A stretch of DNA of 42,781 bases from a virus (IMGVR_UViG_3300017917_001388:1-42781), one strand, 5' to 3'. Counted from the first letter of the stretch, positions 21,101 to 27,641 are shown. Translations and numbers: made by a program. The notes: generated from the letters alone by a model not told the origin.

Positions 21101-22988
21101 GGTATTTGTATATGTAGGAAATGTGAAAAAAGAATTCGGTGTTGATTATCAAATAGATCTAGAAAACTATAATGTTGAATTCAACACCGCACCAACTCAG
21201 GGACAATTGGTAGAAATATTATCTGTTGGAATTGGAGGTTTAGGCATCTTAGACTATCAAACTTTTGTTGCTGATGGAACCACTAACTTGTTCTTAACTA
21301 ATGCCAATTATGATTATACGTCTAGCATATTTGTAACCGTTAATGGAGAACACGTAGACACTGGATTTAAAAACAGCACAGACGTTGTTGACGCTGTGGG
21401 TAGAACATTAATTGAATTTGGCATATCACCAGCAGCGGGCGATATCGTAAAAATCGTGTGCTTACAGGCAGCATCTGATGTGGATTCATCAGGATTAGCC
21501 ATTGTTAAAGTTAACACACAAACTTTCTATTTTGAAGGATCTACTCTAAGTTTTGACCTAGATAATTTTGTAGAACTTGGAAGGGGTTCTGCACGTAACT
21601 CTATGATAGTCGAGGTTAATGGAAAAGTATTAAAAGGATCTGATACTGTATATGCTGTATATGACGGAACCAATAATCAATTTACTTTAGGAACCGATCC
21701 ATATGAATCTGCAGGTAGTATTTTACCTAGTAACATACGAGTATTTGTCAATAGCATAGAGATACCATTCATAACAGATTACACTTTCGACGGTCCTACA
21801 AAGGTATTAACTATCTATCCTACAAAACTAACAGTAGGTGATATAATTAAGATACAAAACAGCCTAAGAGCTCAATATAGCATTGTGGGCAGCAATCTAG
21901 TGATTGGGTATGATGTTGACCTACAAAACACTGATGAAACAAATAACGATAAGATAGAAGTTACATGGTTTTCTGAATATCCTTCATTAGATATAATCTC
22001 AGACCAAAAATCTGGTGGACGAGTCAATTACAAATTATCTCGTCGACCTATATCTGCTAGTTATGTGTGGGTTTATAAAAATGGTGAGAGATTACGTCAA
22101 GAAAAAGATTATTATGTATCTTTACCCAGAGGTGTGGTATATCTAAACGTAGATTCAACTGAGACCGATGATATCAAGACCATTAGTTTTACCAGCGACA
22201 TATTTACACTACCCAGTGCCTGGGAAATACACAAAGACATGTTGAATATCTATCATTATCAAAGATTTTCTAAAGGTGAAATAACACTGGCTGCTCAGTT
22301 GAATTATTATGACACCACTATAACAGTCAACAATGCATCCAGTCTTGCTAATCCTATCAGTAATAGGAATCTACCGGGTATAATTTATATCTCCGGAGAA
22401 CGCATTGAATACATGAATAAAAACGGAAATGTGCTATCACAATTAAGAAGGGGAGTTCAGGGCACAGCAATAGCAGAAACCTATTCTGCGGGAACCGCAG
22501 TGGTTGATATTGGATATGAAGAAACTATACCGTATAATGAAACTCAAGAAAGATCGGATTTCTATAGCGATGGCAGCACATTATTAGTTGGCGTTTTAGA
22601 TTTCGTCCCCAAACAGGGCACTAGAAGCGGAACTTGGTTTAGATCCACTATTCCTTCAGCATACGGACCTTGCGATGAAATTGAAGTGTTTGCTGGTGGA
22701 CGCAGATTGCGCAAAGATCCCTACGATATTTGGATAGAAAACAACGGAGCCTATAGCCCAGATGCAGATGAAACCCAAGAAGCAGAATTTAGTGTAGATG
22801 GAATTTCAGCTAATATCAGATTGACAACTGCTCTTCCTGCAGGAACAAGGATCACTGTCATCAGGAGACTAGGCAAAATTTGGTATCAAAGAGGAGAAAC
22901 CACAGCCAGTGCAGGAATCACCCTGATAGATAACGACACTGCGGTGGCTAGATTCATAGCACAAAAGACCACTTCCTTACCTGAATAA
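9171..22988 (+). CDS. Giant baseplate/tail-fibre protein with CBM and FG-GAP modules (4605 aa)
   Basis: A single uninterrupted 4605-codon frame in the place of T4 gp7. The N-terminus, about residues 1-135, has a SNLPIRRSVELLPVIFQTD-type segment and WNPPIDWDKFINYREYYW, and may dock to the baseplate. A Trp/Tyr-rich domain lies near 1140-1300 (GYWRGVYQWFYDTDRP, PEWWESVYGPAPY). Six CBM5/12-like modules are visible near residues 224-263, 1460-1500, 1718-1759, 2200-2248, 2343-2399 and 2472-2533. Six FG-GAP-like blades span 2167-2776. GxGY-type beta repeats lie near 3164-3234 and 3527-3597. Beta-sandwich repeats with a VNG...DY...GD pattern are densest at 3639-4340. A PGIIYISGERIEYM...LRRG module lies near 4374-4449. 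There is no lyase or hydrolase signature. I infer a virion component that binds surface polysaccharide. A fused gp7-type wedge plus fibre is the main alternative. Confidence 0.8.
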   Translation: MAEKYFPKSNLPIRRSVELLPVIFQTDANDKFLSGVLDPLVQPGVLDKVVGYIGRRYGKTYSGKDVYVDTDATLRSRYQLEPGVTYKNQEKIENFYDYLDFKNQLKFFGNNDDRDDKVTSQTHYTWNPPIDWDKFINYREYYWEPNGPPSTKVFGQTTKINSTYKVVLGSTKNTFVFTPDSYTNNPTVTLYRGQTYKFRINAPGEGFAIRTNYDTGSLLFKPSYGYRAGSLAVYDNKLWRAKQDINPLDGSSITLDSQDWTYVEPASSGAALEYKKGITNNGIENGTLTFEVPYDAPDVLFYQGLITPDCFGKFIISDIEANTYVDVDKEIVGKTTYTSGNGVEFTNGLVVEFLGNVSPSKYSQETWLVEGVGRAITLTKFSELIVPVLTADVPEVLFDNEGFDSQPFDDASAYPTYKDYITIARDSRDSNPWSRYNRWFHRSVLETAYASRGEDFPAVETSRARRPIIEFQANLQLYNFGSVAKQTVDYIDSYTTDVFSKIEGSAGYSIDGEFLFQGARILIIADTDSLSNNKIYEVEFITHLGRQQIHLKETADTDSFAGESVLIRRGSVNGGKMFYFNGTSWIESQAKTSVNQPPLFDVFDENGVSFSDATTYPTSTFVGSKLLSYKQGNGRVDTELGFKLSYLNINNVGDIQFDWNWEIESFSYVIDRVSYTTKISQGFYLLNPNSEYKNGWIDLSTDYLQPIIDSQVVSESTNVLTFDTVLWDDLIDEPTVNFYINGIKYDGTWTRTQNKFSFSSSFAAKDVVSVKVITDLEPYQGFYEIPIGLEKNPFNDALQTFTLGQAIDHVASAVEFDTTFSGVIPGNSNLRNINEYNTHAKRFLKHSGIIPLSIMTLCDKTHNIVKSVQYAEKSYTEFKNNFLSRALEIDYNDSIVDFVDDIINSLTKTKNSDSPFADSDMIGAGAFTSIIYDVEDTGIKTFSLSEKFDLQTLSRKAVYVYKNNQQLLNSKQYQFDSTFGFVRLFVDIAEGDIIEIREYVSSATNHIPPTPTSMGLYKKYTPSKFLDDTYVEPRLVIQGHDGSITAAYGDFRDDLLLELEFRIYNNIKQEYDPAVFDIDSIIGGYYGHGLYKKSQLDDIVVQEFLKWIQNTNINYTNNEYFDSQNPFTYTYSNMTDPTRKVNLPGYWRGVYQWFYDTDRPHRCPWEMLGFSEKPEWWESVYGPAPYTSNNLILWEDLEAGYIRQGNRSGRHDRYKRPGLLNHIPVDGDGKLLDPLSSGLAQDFSLINNRGPFSLGDVSPAEYGWRSSSEWPFAVVMAMCLMKPFEYITDNFDKSNTKLNRLGQYIRKDSGSFARIEDIVNQASTKLTVGLVKYIVSYIRSRGLSTDTLWNKITNLGVSLSYRMSGFVDQDQQKFLLDSKSPASTTSSIYVPPENYDIIFNVSSPILGVSYSGVILEKTEGGWIVTGYDDIHPYFNYHAPLQSNRDPVISVGGISENFTDWTENKNYNNGILVRYQGNFYRAIKTHNSGTAFNSTDWKKLGDIPKIGAVEALRRRTFNTLAVKRVSYGTKLTSIQQVVDLLLGYENYLKSQGFTFDRYDAENQISQDWLGAAKEFMFWTKHNWEIGSLIALSPAAEKVDITVPVGVSDNILDGFYDYQILKGDGKPLQPRFINVNRSFQNVTVETTNTTDGIYYLRLYYVLKEHVTIFDDRTVFNDIIYDKTTGYRQGRIKVQGFRTVDWDGDYTSPGFLFDNVDIKSWQPWTDYKLGDIVAYKSYNWTSLSNQLGTETFDETYWTKLDTTPTKQLVANFDFKIKQFSDYFEVASEGINQSQRDLARHAIGYQQRDYLQNLAQDPVSQFQLYRGFVREKGTANSITKIFGKLSRSGSDSIMLNEEWAFLLGKMGGVDQLTEVEIQLEKNKFTLNPQLFLIKNSENKQAVDQNYQLTATDFTISLIPYSTDINPVSVEQQLTQTAGYVSKDQYEHVLATKANLTSLDITTVFENDHIWITFEKDSWTVLRINESPLLYVVGVVRPEDTKVTLTLNRPHAIQVNDFIGIRELTNLTGFFKVIEITSRTISVEIPADNEDPSIDSSTIINLQLLTDCRYSTYENLDQKSAALLKNKSRLFIDANGNDAWEVVEKNKQYLPKLIDNYSVSSPIGIGTKVLYDNNFKHSFVSIPGSGIVNIYVESDTGLILKQIISPPTGFYDIALGSFGNKMTVSPDGRLLVISAPEASGVPSGYRGLWGADVAYQENDVVLYEGRLWRAKNSNTVIGDGSTELAVNTDDWELAKIIPVTTSGNNEGFYQQGMVAVYEYTDGRFVQTAALISPRPVDNEKFGSELAIGVSGSQSILAVSAIGAYNGTGRVYLFSYDGTSWSHLENPLYKGVYDPLATYYAGEIVWQASQDPISEGVRGNLWQCLDTSTSDGSTLTVDSNNWLKVSDISTNCSLPTNIAVPDDGSTLEFAITGLLSDMQMAELIKQGDQFGFSLAMSQDTNVLIIGAPYADGQYFANYRGLWRSDVEYVEGEVVKYQSGPMQGYQYYKLGDTSDSTVDSTYRSFNEDPSNSANWQVVGDSTTTASGKIFVYKKTPYGSYELTQMINSGSLSSFTDIDSGLVISTGDEFGFAIDVDSTGDTLIVSSPKSDINFQDQGSVYVLGLDKSTTEYRVKQRLESYEIYANEYFGYGISISPDGSKIAVGARNVKTPYQVNFDILLGTTFDNARTTFYVEQGYTGGVYVFDKKDQVFFLTEKLDADLETDEAFGYSIDCVGSSVLVGSPYYRAPKTHFTGAIVYEGPYTGTARLFKKNNDVSSWNILAQQQSLVDIRKIHSIELYDNVNDIKIQDVDHIDPAKGKILNLAEREIKFKTPYDPAVYTIGTDDVVVDTTVNWLEKNVGKLWWDTSKAKWIYAEQKDEAYRSGNWLQLAEGSSIAVYEWVETALLPSEWAALADTNEGLAEGISGQPLYPNDDVYSVKYFYSAVNGKINDTLYYYWVKSKSVTPVNMPDRTRSAAEVENLISNPIGTGIAFIALIASDKFVTYNFQSVINSDTALLNIQYKNDFKNLNPVHREYQLLTEGVADSLPAQQLENKWIDSLLGYDMSGNRVPDNNLPTKQKYGISYRPRQNMFVDRQTALKQVIGNINSVLQKDAFANVIDFVNLNSVDSIPSDVLNLYDVAVDNEIDLQTVGTIRTKRAVLKSNIVNGELDTIDIVDPGFGYKPKELFNQEIPGIYIGPPITIQGDGVDAEARCHIDGQGRIIAVVVTNRGKKYSRLTATVRYFSVLVRQDSTINNFWSIYSWDDVRRVFFRSQSQAYDTTRYWNYADWWAEGYGPLTRITKEFNSVYEEPTQSVSVGDLIRIKEYAAGGWAVFEKTSTVGATFLDRYTPIGRQDGTIQLSSSLYDTAISGIGFDNTQAFDDTNYDVDSSKELRNIFTAVKENIFIGDYAVEWNKLFFSSMRYILSEQQYVDWLFKTSFVNATHNIGPFEQKVNYKSDNLSSYQDYISEVKPYRTTVREYVSRYETVEKYQSSAADFDLPSTYSSIDGKVVTITADRSELQQYPWKWWTDNNGYSIVSIEVYKQGSQYTTPPKVLIEGDGAGAAAQAYISNGKVSGIVVTDKGSGYTKTPKITLVGGNPSEAVQAKAVAVIGDTKVRTFDISVKFDRVSKLKDFVSYQQSQEFVANGLTSVFYLNYAPTRDKNKISILKNNQLVLSNEYSINLYYSSSDSYSLLRGKVVFVQAPSAGDVISIIYDKNIELLTAVNRIDQFYNPTSGMIGKDLNQLMTGIDFGGVQIQGTTFEVTGGWDALPWFTDNWDSVETSSDYYHVCDGSTGTITLPYIPKAGQEINIYIKRKDSAKSIRIDSENYFENNDSSTGINPNAEMPTFVGDGANAVVVIGEYIETADGDILIFRPIESDGSVTITDDNLLDTKLSGGSLSAISGSYVTATGMTAEEISITGGKFISPEQVPAPEENIPGQVLDSFSLRVYQSPISGSVPLQSKISQANGTTTTYPIGQTVIENNSVFVYVGNVKKEFGVDYQIDLENYNVEFNTAPTQGQLVEILSVGIGGLGILDYQTFVADGTTNLFLTNANYDYTSSIFVTVNGEHVDTGFKNSTDVVDAVGRTLIEFGISPAAGDIVKIVCLQAASDVDSSGLAIVKVNTQTFYFEGSTLSFDLDNFVELGRGSARNSMIVEVNGKVLKGSDTVYAVYDGTNNQFTLGTDPYESAGSILPSNIRVFVNSIEIPFITDYTFDGPTKVLTIYPTKLTVGDIIKIQNSLRAQYSIVGSNLVIGYDVDLQNTDETNNDKIEVTWFSEYPSLDIISDQKSGGRVNYKLSRRPISASYVWVYKNGERLRQEKDYYVSLPRGVVYLNVDSTETDDIKTISFTSDIFTLPSAWEIHKDMLNIYHYQRFSKGEITLAAQLNYYDTTITVNNASSLANPISNRNLPGIIYISGERIEYMNKNGNVLSQLRRGVQGTAIAETYSAGTAVVDIGYEETIPYNETQERSDFYSDGSTLLVGVLDFVPKQGTRSGTWFRSTIPSAYGPCDEIEVFAGGRRLRKDPYDIWIENNGAYSPDADETQEAEFSVDGISANIRLTTALPAGTRITVIRRLGKIWYQRGETTASAGITLIDNDTAVARFIAQKTTSLPE
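9840..9959 (+). repeat. CBM5/12-like module 1
   Basis: Residues about 224-263 of the giant protein. The pattern Y-x2-G-S-x-A-V-Y-x2-K-L-W-R-A-K ending in DW about 20 residues later matches carbohydrate-binding module family 5/12 (Y..Gd.V.y.g..y.A......W). Confidence 0.5.
13548..13670 (+). repeat. CBM5/12-like module 2
   Basis: Residues about 1460-1500 of the giant protein. It has a leading Trp, Y-N-N-G-I-L-V-R-Y-Q-G-N-F-Y-R-A and a closing DWKKLG. This is the closest of the six to the family pattern. Confidence 0.6.
14322..14446 (+). repeat. CBM5/12-like module 3
   Basis: Residues about 1718-1759 of the giant protein: WQPWTDYKLGDIVAYKSYNW, then a closing YWTKLD. Confidence 0.55.
15669..17499 (+). 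repeat. FG-GAP-like beta-propeller repeats with inserted CBM-like modules
   Basis: Six repeats start near residues 2167, 2290, 2441, 2579, 2638 and 2717 of the giant protein. Each has an FG-x-S/A/G-x3-S followed by a hydrophobic strand ending in GAP, SAP, GSP or similar, and most close with G-x-V-Y-V-F/Y. Examples are FGFSLAMS...IIGAPYADG and FGYGISISPDGSKIAVGA. CBM5/12-like modules sit inside or between blades at 15768-15914, 16197-16367 and 16584-16767 (for example GLWGADVAYQENDVVLYEGR). Integrin-type propellers usually have seven blades; a seventh is not clear here. Confidence 0.65.
20085..22190 (+). repeat. Array of beta-sandwich repeats in giant protein
   Basis: At least five copies of a module of about 60-75 residues, near residues 3639-3712, 3960-4021, 4035-4100, 4164-4237 and 4281-4340. 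The shared pattern is a DGT/NGT start, F-x-L, an exposed strand such as IFVTVNG or VWVYKNGERL, a DY turn, and GD-x-I/V-x-I near the end. Earlier diverged copies are visible near 713-784 and 937-1002. This looks like a fibre shaft of stacked domains. Confidence 0.5.
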
Positions 22989-22991
22989 ATA
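22983..22991 (+). promoter_or_regulatory. GAATAAATA element, possible T4-type late promoter
   Basis: GAATAAATA overlaps the stop of the giant gene and matches the T4 late promoter TATAAATA at seven of eight positions. The same nine bases recur at 30273-30281, also immediately upstream of a fibre-region gene. If transcription starts about 10-13 bases downstream, as with T4 late promoters, the RNA would begin near or after the ATG at 22996. That would favour the ATG at 23020 for the next gene. Confidence 0.45.
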
Positions 22992-22995
22992 TACT

Positions 22996-23667
22996 ATGAT
23001 GGAGTCAACAGAGAATAACATGCCGCAAAATCAAGAAAATACAGCACAAAAACCAGACAAGCACCCCAACGAAACGGGAGGTTTTCATTTTGAAGGCCAT
23101 ATCAAGATTTGGGATCCCGAATTTAACGAGGTTTTTATCGATAAGCGAAACGCCATCCATTATGAAAACATGAGTGTGGCCATGGTGCAGAGTCTGAGTA
23201 ATCAAGGACAAGGCACTGTGTATGAAATGATCTTCGGGACAGGTGGCACCACAGTTGATCCCACAGGACTTATCACTTATCTAACCCCTAATACTATTGG
23301 AATTAATTCCAGCCTTTATAATCAAACATATTCTAAGATAGTGGATCAGAATGCAACTGAAAATTCAGATCCTGTGAGAAATAAAATGGAAATACGACAT
23401 ATAAGTGGTGCAACCTACAGCGATATATTGATCAGTTGTTTACTGGATTATGGTGAACCCCTTGATCAAGCAGCTTTCGATAATTCAGTTAACATGGATG
23501 GTAATTTTGTATTCGATGAACTAGGTTTAATGAGTTATAATCCTTCTGGTTCGGGAAAATTGTTAACCCATGTAATATTTCATCCTGTGCAAAAATCGTT
23601 AAACAGATTATTACAGATAGATTATACGATTAGAATCCAGAGCTTGACAGGCTTTACTGAGGTATAA
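22996..23667 (+). CDS. Putative tail/baseplate structural protein (223 aa)
   Basis: Function not assigned. The first 35 residues are polar and probably disordered. The folded part begins near GHIKIWDPEFNEVFIDKRN, followed by AIHYENMSVAMVQSL, FGTGGTTVDPTG and a C-terminal beta-rich part ending in DYTIRIQSLTG. I recall similar proteins near fibre genes of other aquatic T4-like phages, so a virion or fibre-attachment part is likely. Three ATGs are in frame (22996, 22999, 23020). The first two have no Shine-Dalgarno sequence, whereas the one at 23020 has a weak GAG six bases upstream and lies after the late-promoter-like element, so the protein may be 215 aa. The first fibre gene starts three bases after the stop. 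Confidence 0.65.
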   Translation: MMESTENNMPQNQENTAQKPDKHPNETGGFHFEGHIKIWDPEFNEVFIDKRNAIHYENMSVAMVQSLSNQGQGTVYEMIFGTGGTTVDPTGLITYLTPNTIGINSSLYNQTYSKIVDQNATENSDPVRNKMEIRHISGATYSDILISCLLDYGEPLDQAAFDNSVNMDGNFVFDELGLMSYNPSGSGKLLTHVIFHPVQKSLNRLLQIDYTIRIQSLTGFTEV

Positions 23668-23670
23668 TAG

Positions 23671-25794
23671 ATGCCATATACAGTTAATTTTACAGACAAA
23701 AATAACAAGACTCCTATAACTGTATTTGACAATACATCAAATACAGATACTAGCCTGATATTTCCTGGAAGGAATGTAACAGGTTACGGACAGATCATAG
23801 CAGAAAACTTCCTGGCACTGTTAGAAAATTTTTCTTCTACTGACGAGCCTATTAATCCCATAGAAGGACAACTATGGTATAATTCCACAGAAGGTATTTT
23901 AAATATATGGGATAATACGTCATGGAAAGCAGCATCCGGAATACAAAAGGGCACATCAGAACCTTCTGTGTCTCAAAGTAAGGTTGGAGAACTATGGGTC
24001 GACACCACTAATCAACAGTTGAGAATTTATACAGGAACACGTTGGATTTTGGTAGGGCCTAACGAAAGTTCCATAGATGGTTTAAGATACGGACCAGTTG
24101 TTGAAAATATTGCCGACTCTGATAATATTACCAGATATATTTTGACATTTTATATCGCAGATATTCCTGTTATTATATTTTCAAAAGATAGTTTTACTCC
24201 AAAGGTTAAGATTACCGGATTCGCTGTAATCAGAGCTGGTATAAATGTGGCTTCAGCTAAAGATGATCAGGGTAATATTGATGCCACTATTTCTGCTTTG
24301 TTCGGTGGAGGTTATCTTCCTAAATTATTTGGAACGGCAGCAAATGCCGATGCCTTAAATGTAGCGGGCGTAGAAATCTCAGCAGGAAAATTTTTAAGAT
24401 CTGATGCTGCCAATACTACCGAATATGGCATTAACGTTAGAAATAACAATGGTGTGATCATTGGTGTTGATGGCACCTTTAACCTTGCTTCGACTGCAAC
24501 AGCAGCAAAGATTTATAATTCTGCTGCAGGCAGCAGCATAGATTTACAGACAAATAGAAATGGCATACCTGCAACTGTTCTAAGAGTAGTCGACGATAAG
24601 GTAGGGATCAACCAAGCTATTCCATCAGAAGTATTGGATGTAGATGGAAATATTAAATCAACCGGCGCAGTAATTATATCTGATTCCACAGCCAGCACTA
24701 ATCTAAGCAATGGTAGTCTTAGAACTGCAGGAGGTATATCTGTAACTAAAAACATTATTGTAGGTGATGGTATAGATGTTACCGGAATATTGCAAACCAA
24801 TACTGTTCAACCCAAGACGACCGAAACTTATGATATAGGAACTGCACTAAAACGCTGGAATAATATCAGAGCAAAAACTGTAATAGCAGACACCATCCGT
24901 GGAGTGTTAGAGGGCAACATAAGTGGAAATTCTAACACAGCAACATCTCTCAAGAATATAACAAGTTTTCAAATAACAGGAGACGTGATAAGCCCAGTGG
25001 TGCAGTTTGATGGACAGGTTGGTAGCTATACCAAAGTTTTTAATACATCATTGACGGCTAATATTATTTCTTCTAAAGATGAAACTGCTTTATCTAAGAA
25101 AGGCGATTATATTCTAACATATAGACCTAGTGTAGCCTCAGCAACCAGTTCAGGTTTATTGAAACAATCAAGAGAAGCCTTTCTTGCTGATCTTGGCATT
25201 CCTATAGGAACAATACTGCCATATGCCGGAGCCAATGTTCCCTATGGATATTTGCTCTGTGACGGTTCCGAAGTTGAAAGAGCCAAATTCAGTGACTTAT
25301 ATGATGTTATAGGAACGATTTACAATGGTTCCGCAACGCTGCAAGGTGTTGATACATTTAGATTGCCCGACCTTAGAGGTCGTTTTGCGTTGGGTAAAGA
25401 TAATATGGATAATGGCGGAACAGTTCCGTTGCTTCTTGGAGGATATGTAGATGCCGGTGGCGGCTCAGCTGGTCGTGTGCCAGATATCAAATCACAGACC
25501 CTTGGGGGAGATGCCGGACAGAGTTCTGTAACGTTAACTTTGGCTAATTTGCCAGAGCATAGCCACACATTGAGATCAGCTAGGCAGGACTATTCTGCTG
25601 TGGCCGTGACCACTACTATAGATCCTGATGCGACTACTGGCCTAGGACCCACAGCCCCTGGTCAAGCTCAATATCTCAAAGATTCTGGAGGCATAAAAAA
25701 AGGTGCAGGAGTCACATTAAGCACTGCCGTAGGTATTATGAATCCTTATTTGACAATCAATTATATTATCAGATCCGGTCCAGCGGCATTCTAA
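23671..25794 (+). CDS. Tail fibre with collar-domain tip (fibre 1)
   Basis: Fibre protein of 707 aa. Residues 1-130 form the anchor shared with three downstream fibres (GYGQIIAENFLALLENF, then two Gly-x-Leu-Trp strands, ending WILVGP), and homology appears to extend to about residue 200 (KDSFTPKVKITGF). The middle is a Gly/Ser/Thr-rich beta shaft. Residues about 510-580 are a phage tail collar domain, with IPIGTILPYAG, GYLLCDGSEVERAKFSDLY and RLPDLRGRFALGKD. The C-terminus has NLPEHSH (near 627) and PYLTINYIIRSG (near 692), as in T4 gp12-like short fibres and related collar proteins. This points to a receptor-binding short-fibre role. The N-terminus is the most diverged of the four anchors. 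Confidence 0.82.
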   Translation: MPYTVNFTDKNNKTPITVFDNTSNTDTSLIFPGRNVTGYGQIIAENFLALLENFSSTDEPINPIEGQLWYNSTEGILNIWDNTSWKAASGIQKGTSEPSVSQSKVGELWVDTTNQQLRIYTGTRWILVGPNESSIDGLRYGPVVENIADSDNITRYILTFYIADIPVIIFSKDSFTPKVKITGFAVIRAGINVASAKDDQGNIDATISALFGGGYLPKLFGTAANADALNVAGVEISAGKFLRSDAANTTEYGINVRNNNGVIIGVDGTFNLASTATAAKIYNSAAGSSIDLQTNRNGIPATVLRVVDDKVGINQAIPSEVLDVDGNIKSTGAVIISDSTASTNLSNGSLRTAGGISVTKNIIVGDGIDVTGILQTNTVQPKTTETYDIGTALKRWNNIRAKTVIADTIRGVLEGNISGNSNTATSLKNITSFQITGDVISPVVQFDGQVGSYTKVFNTSLTANIISSKDETALSKKGDYILTYRPSVASATSSGLLKQSREAFLADLGIPIGTILPYAGANVPYGYLLCDGSEVERAKFSDLYDVIGTIYNGSATLQGVDTFRLPDLRGRFALGKDNMDNGGTVPLLLGGYVDAGGGSAGRVPDIKSQTLGGDAGQSSVTLTLANLPEHSHTLRSARQDYSAVAVTTTIDPDATTGLGPTAPGQAQYLKDSGGIKKGAGVTLSTAVGIMNPYLTINYIIRSGPAAF

Positions 25795-25806
25795 CAGGTT
25801 AACAAT

Positions 25807-27621
25807 ATGGCATATCAAATTAATAAAACAGACGGAACCATAGTAGCAACAGTAGCCGACGGTCAGATAGATAATCTATCGACTGATATCACACTGATAG
25901 GAAAGAACTACAGCGGATTTGGTGAAGCATTAAATGAAAACTTTATAAAATTGTTAGAAAATTTTTCTAGCACCGCTGCACCTACCCATCCTATACGAGG
26001 ACAGATATGGTTTGATACATCTGAATTAAAATTAAAAGTATATAACGGATCTGATTTTGTTCCGGTAAGTTCCGCCACTGTATCTAATTCTCAACCAAAT
26101 AATCTAGCTATAGGAGATTTATGGTTTGATAATGTAGCAGGACAATTATATTTTTTCGATGGAACAACGCCTATATTGTTAGCCCCTGCTTATTCTGCTA
26201 CTCAGGGATTGAGTGGTCTCAAAGTTGCCAGCATTTTAGACACCTTAAATCAAACTCGAGTTATAACATATCTTTACAATAACGGAATATTATTAGGTAT
26301 ATTTGCCAAAGACAGTTTCACTCCAAAGATTGAAATCATAGGATATTCTGGAAGCATACAACCTGGATTCAATGCCGGGACACTTGCAGGTTTAAAATTC
26401 AATGTTACTGTGACTAATAGCGAACAGTTAGGTGGAATCGTCGCCACTACATACATTCGATCAGACACCGTGAACGCTTTAAACGAAAGACTCAGCGTGG
26501 TCACAGATCAGGGTATACTAGTTGGCACTGCTAGTCAAATGAGTCTGTATGTGACTTCGGGTGACATTTATATGTCTAACTCCGCCACAGATAAAAATTT
26601 AACTCTTAACGTGAGAAAAGGCGCTGATCAAGAAGATGCTGTAGTAATTAATGCAGCCACTAGAACGATAGAACTATATAAAAACTATGCAGCCAGCCAG
26701 GTGTCTATTGGTGGAAATCTTGTTATCACCGGAGACCTAACAGTTGAAGGTACTACTACTACTATTAACACTGCTACGGTCACAGTTGAAGATAAAAATA
26801 TTGTTTTGGCCAATGTCGCTAGCCCCTCTGATGCAACCGCAAACGGTGGCGGCATAACTATCAGAGGAACCACAGATAAAACAATCAGTTATTCATTGGC
26901 CGATAATTGGTTAGATGTATCAGAGACATTGAATCTAGGCTCAGGAAAAGCCATATACATAAACGGAACCAAAGTCATAGATGGTAACAGTCTAGGATCA
27001 GCAATTACCAGTATTCCGGGTGTAACAGCTTTCGGCACACAGAACGTTGTAAATATTGGCCCAGGCACACCTCCAGTCACCCAGATGAGACTGCAAGATA
27101 ATAGGATATCTACAGTTTCGAACAATGATAATCTTGAACTCAATCCCGACGGCACAGGTAATGTGGCATTGATAGGTAGTCCTAAGATTACAGGAATGGC
27201 AGATCCTACCAGTCCTCAAGATGCTGCAACCAAGGAATACACTGATAATAGAATTGAAAGTAGACCACTAATCTTCAGTATTGATCTTTCTGACGGTAAA
27301 TCAAACACCTATATTATCGCAAATATTTTAAACAACATGGCACCCGTGGCAGAATTTCGAGCAGGCACCATAGCTAGAATTTTGTGTAATTTGATTTCAA
27401 ACAATGCTCAGAGTCTAGATATAAATGCTCTTCCCCCGTCGTTGTCAACCAGTTCATTTTTGACCAGCCTAGGAGGCAGCACAGCTCCAGCGGTTACAAA
27501 TATTTCTTTTCCTACAGCAACTATTTCCGCGGCTTCCGTCACAACAACAAGAATTATTAAAGTGTTCCAGATTGTTGGTGGAGTATGGACATGGCAATCA
27601 GATTTAATTTTACCACCATAA
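25807..27621 (+). CDS. Tail fibre protein (fibre 2)
   Basis: Fibre protein of 604 aa. The N-terminal anchor (residues 1-127) aligns with fibres 1, 3 and 4: IGKNYSGFGEALNENFIKLLENF, GQIWFDTSELKLKVY and GDLWFDN. Near residue 309 is a VITGDLTVEGTTTTINT segment, then DKNIVLANVASPSDATANGGG, a shaft motif I know from fibres of aquatic T4-like phages. A DAATKEYTDNRI motif near 471 probably starts a short helical trimer segment before the tip (about 485-604), which I do not recognise. There is no collar or peptidase motif. The start follows a 12-base gap with CAGG at 25795-25798 as a weak ribosome-binding site. Confidence 0.78.
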   Translation: MAYQINKTDGTIVATVADGQIDNLSTDITLIGKNYSGFGEALNENFIKLLENFSSTAAPTHPIRGQIWFDTSELKLKVYNGSDFVPVSSATVSNSQPNNLAIGDLWFDNVAGQLYFFDGTTPILLAPAYSATQGLSGLKVASILDTLNQTRVITYLYNNGILLGIFAKDSFTPKIEIIGYSGSIQPGFNAGTLAGLKFNVTVTNSEQLGGIVATTYIRSDTVNALNERLSVVTDQGILVGTASQMSLYVTSGDIYMSNSATDKNLTLNVRKGADQEDAVVINAATRTIELYKNYAASQVSIGGNLVITGDLTVEGTTTTINTATVTVEDKNIVLANVASPSDATANGGGITIRGTTDKTISYSLADNWLDVSETLNLGSGKAIYINGTKVIDGNSLGSAITSIPGVTAFGTQNVVNIGPGTPPVTQMRLQDNRISTVSNNDNLELNPDGTGNVALIGSPKITGMADPTSPQDAATKEYTDNRIESRPLIFSIDLSDGKSNTYIIANILNNMAPVAEFRAGTIARILCNLISNNAQSLDINALPPSLSTSSFLTSLGGSTAPAVTNISFPTATISAASVTTTRIIKVFQIVGGVWTWQSDLILPP

Positions 27622-27641
27622 TCATATTTGGAGCGCATTAA

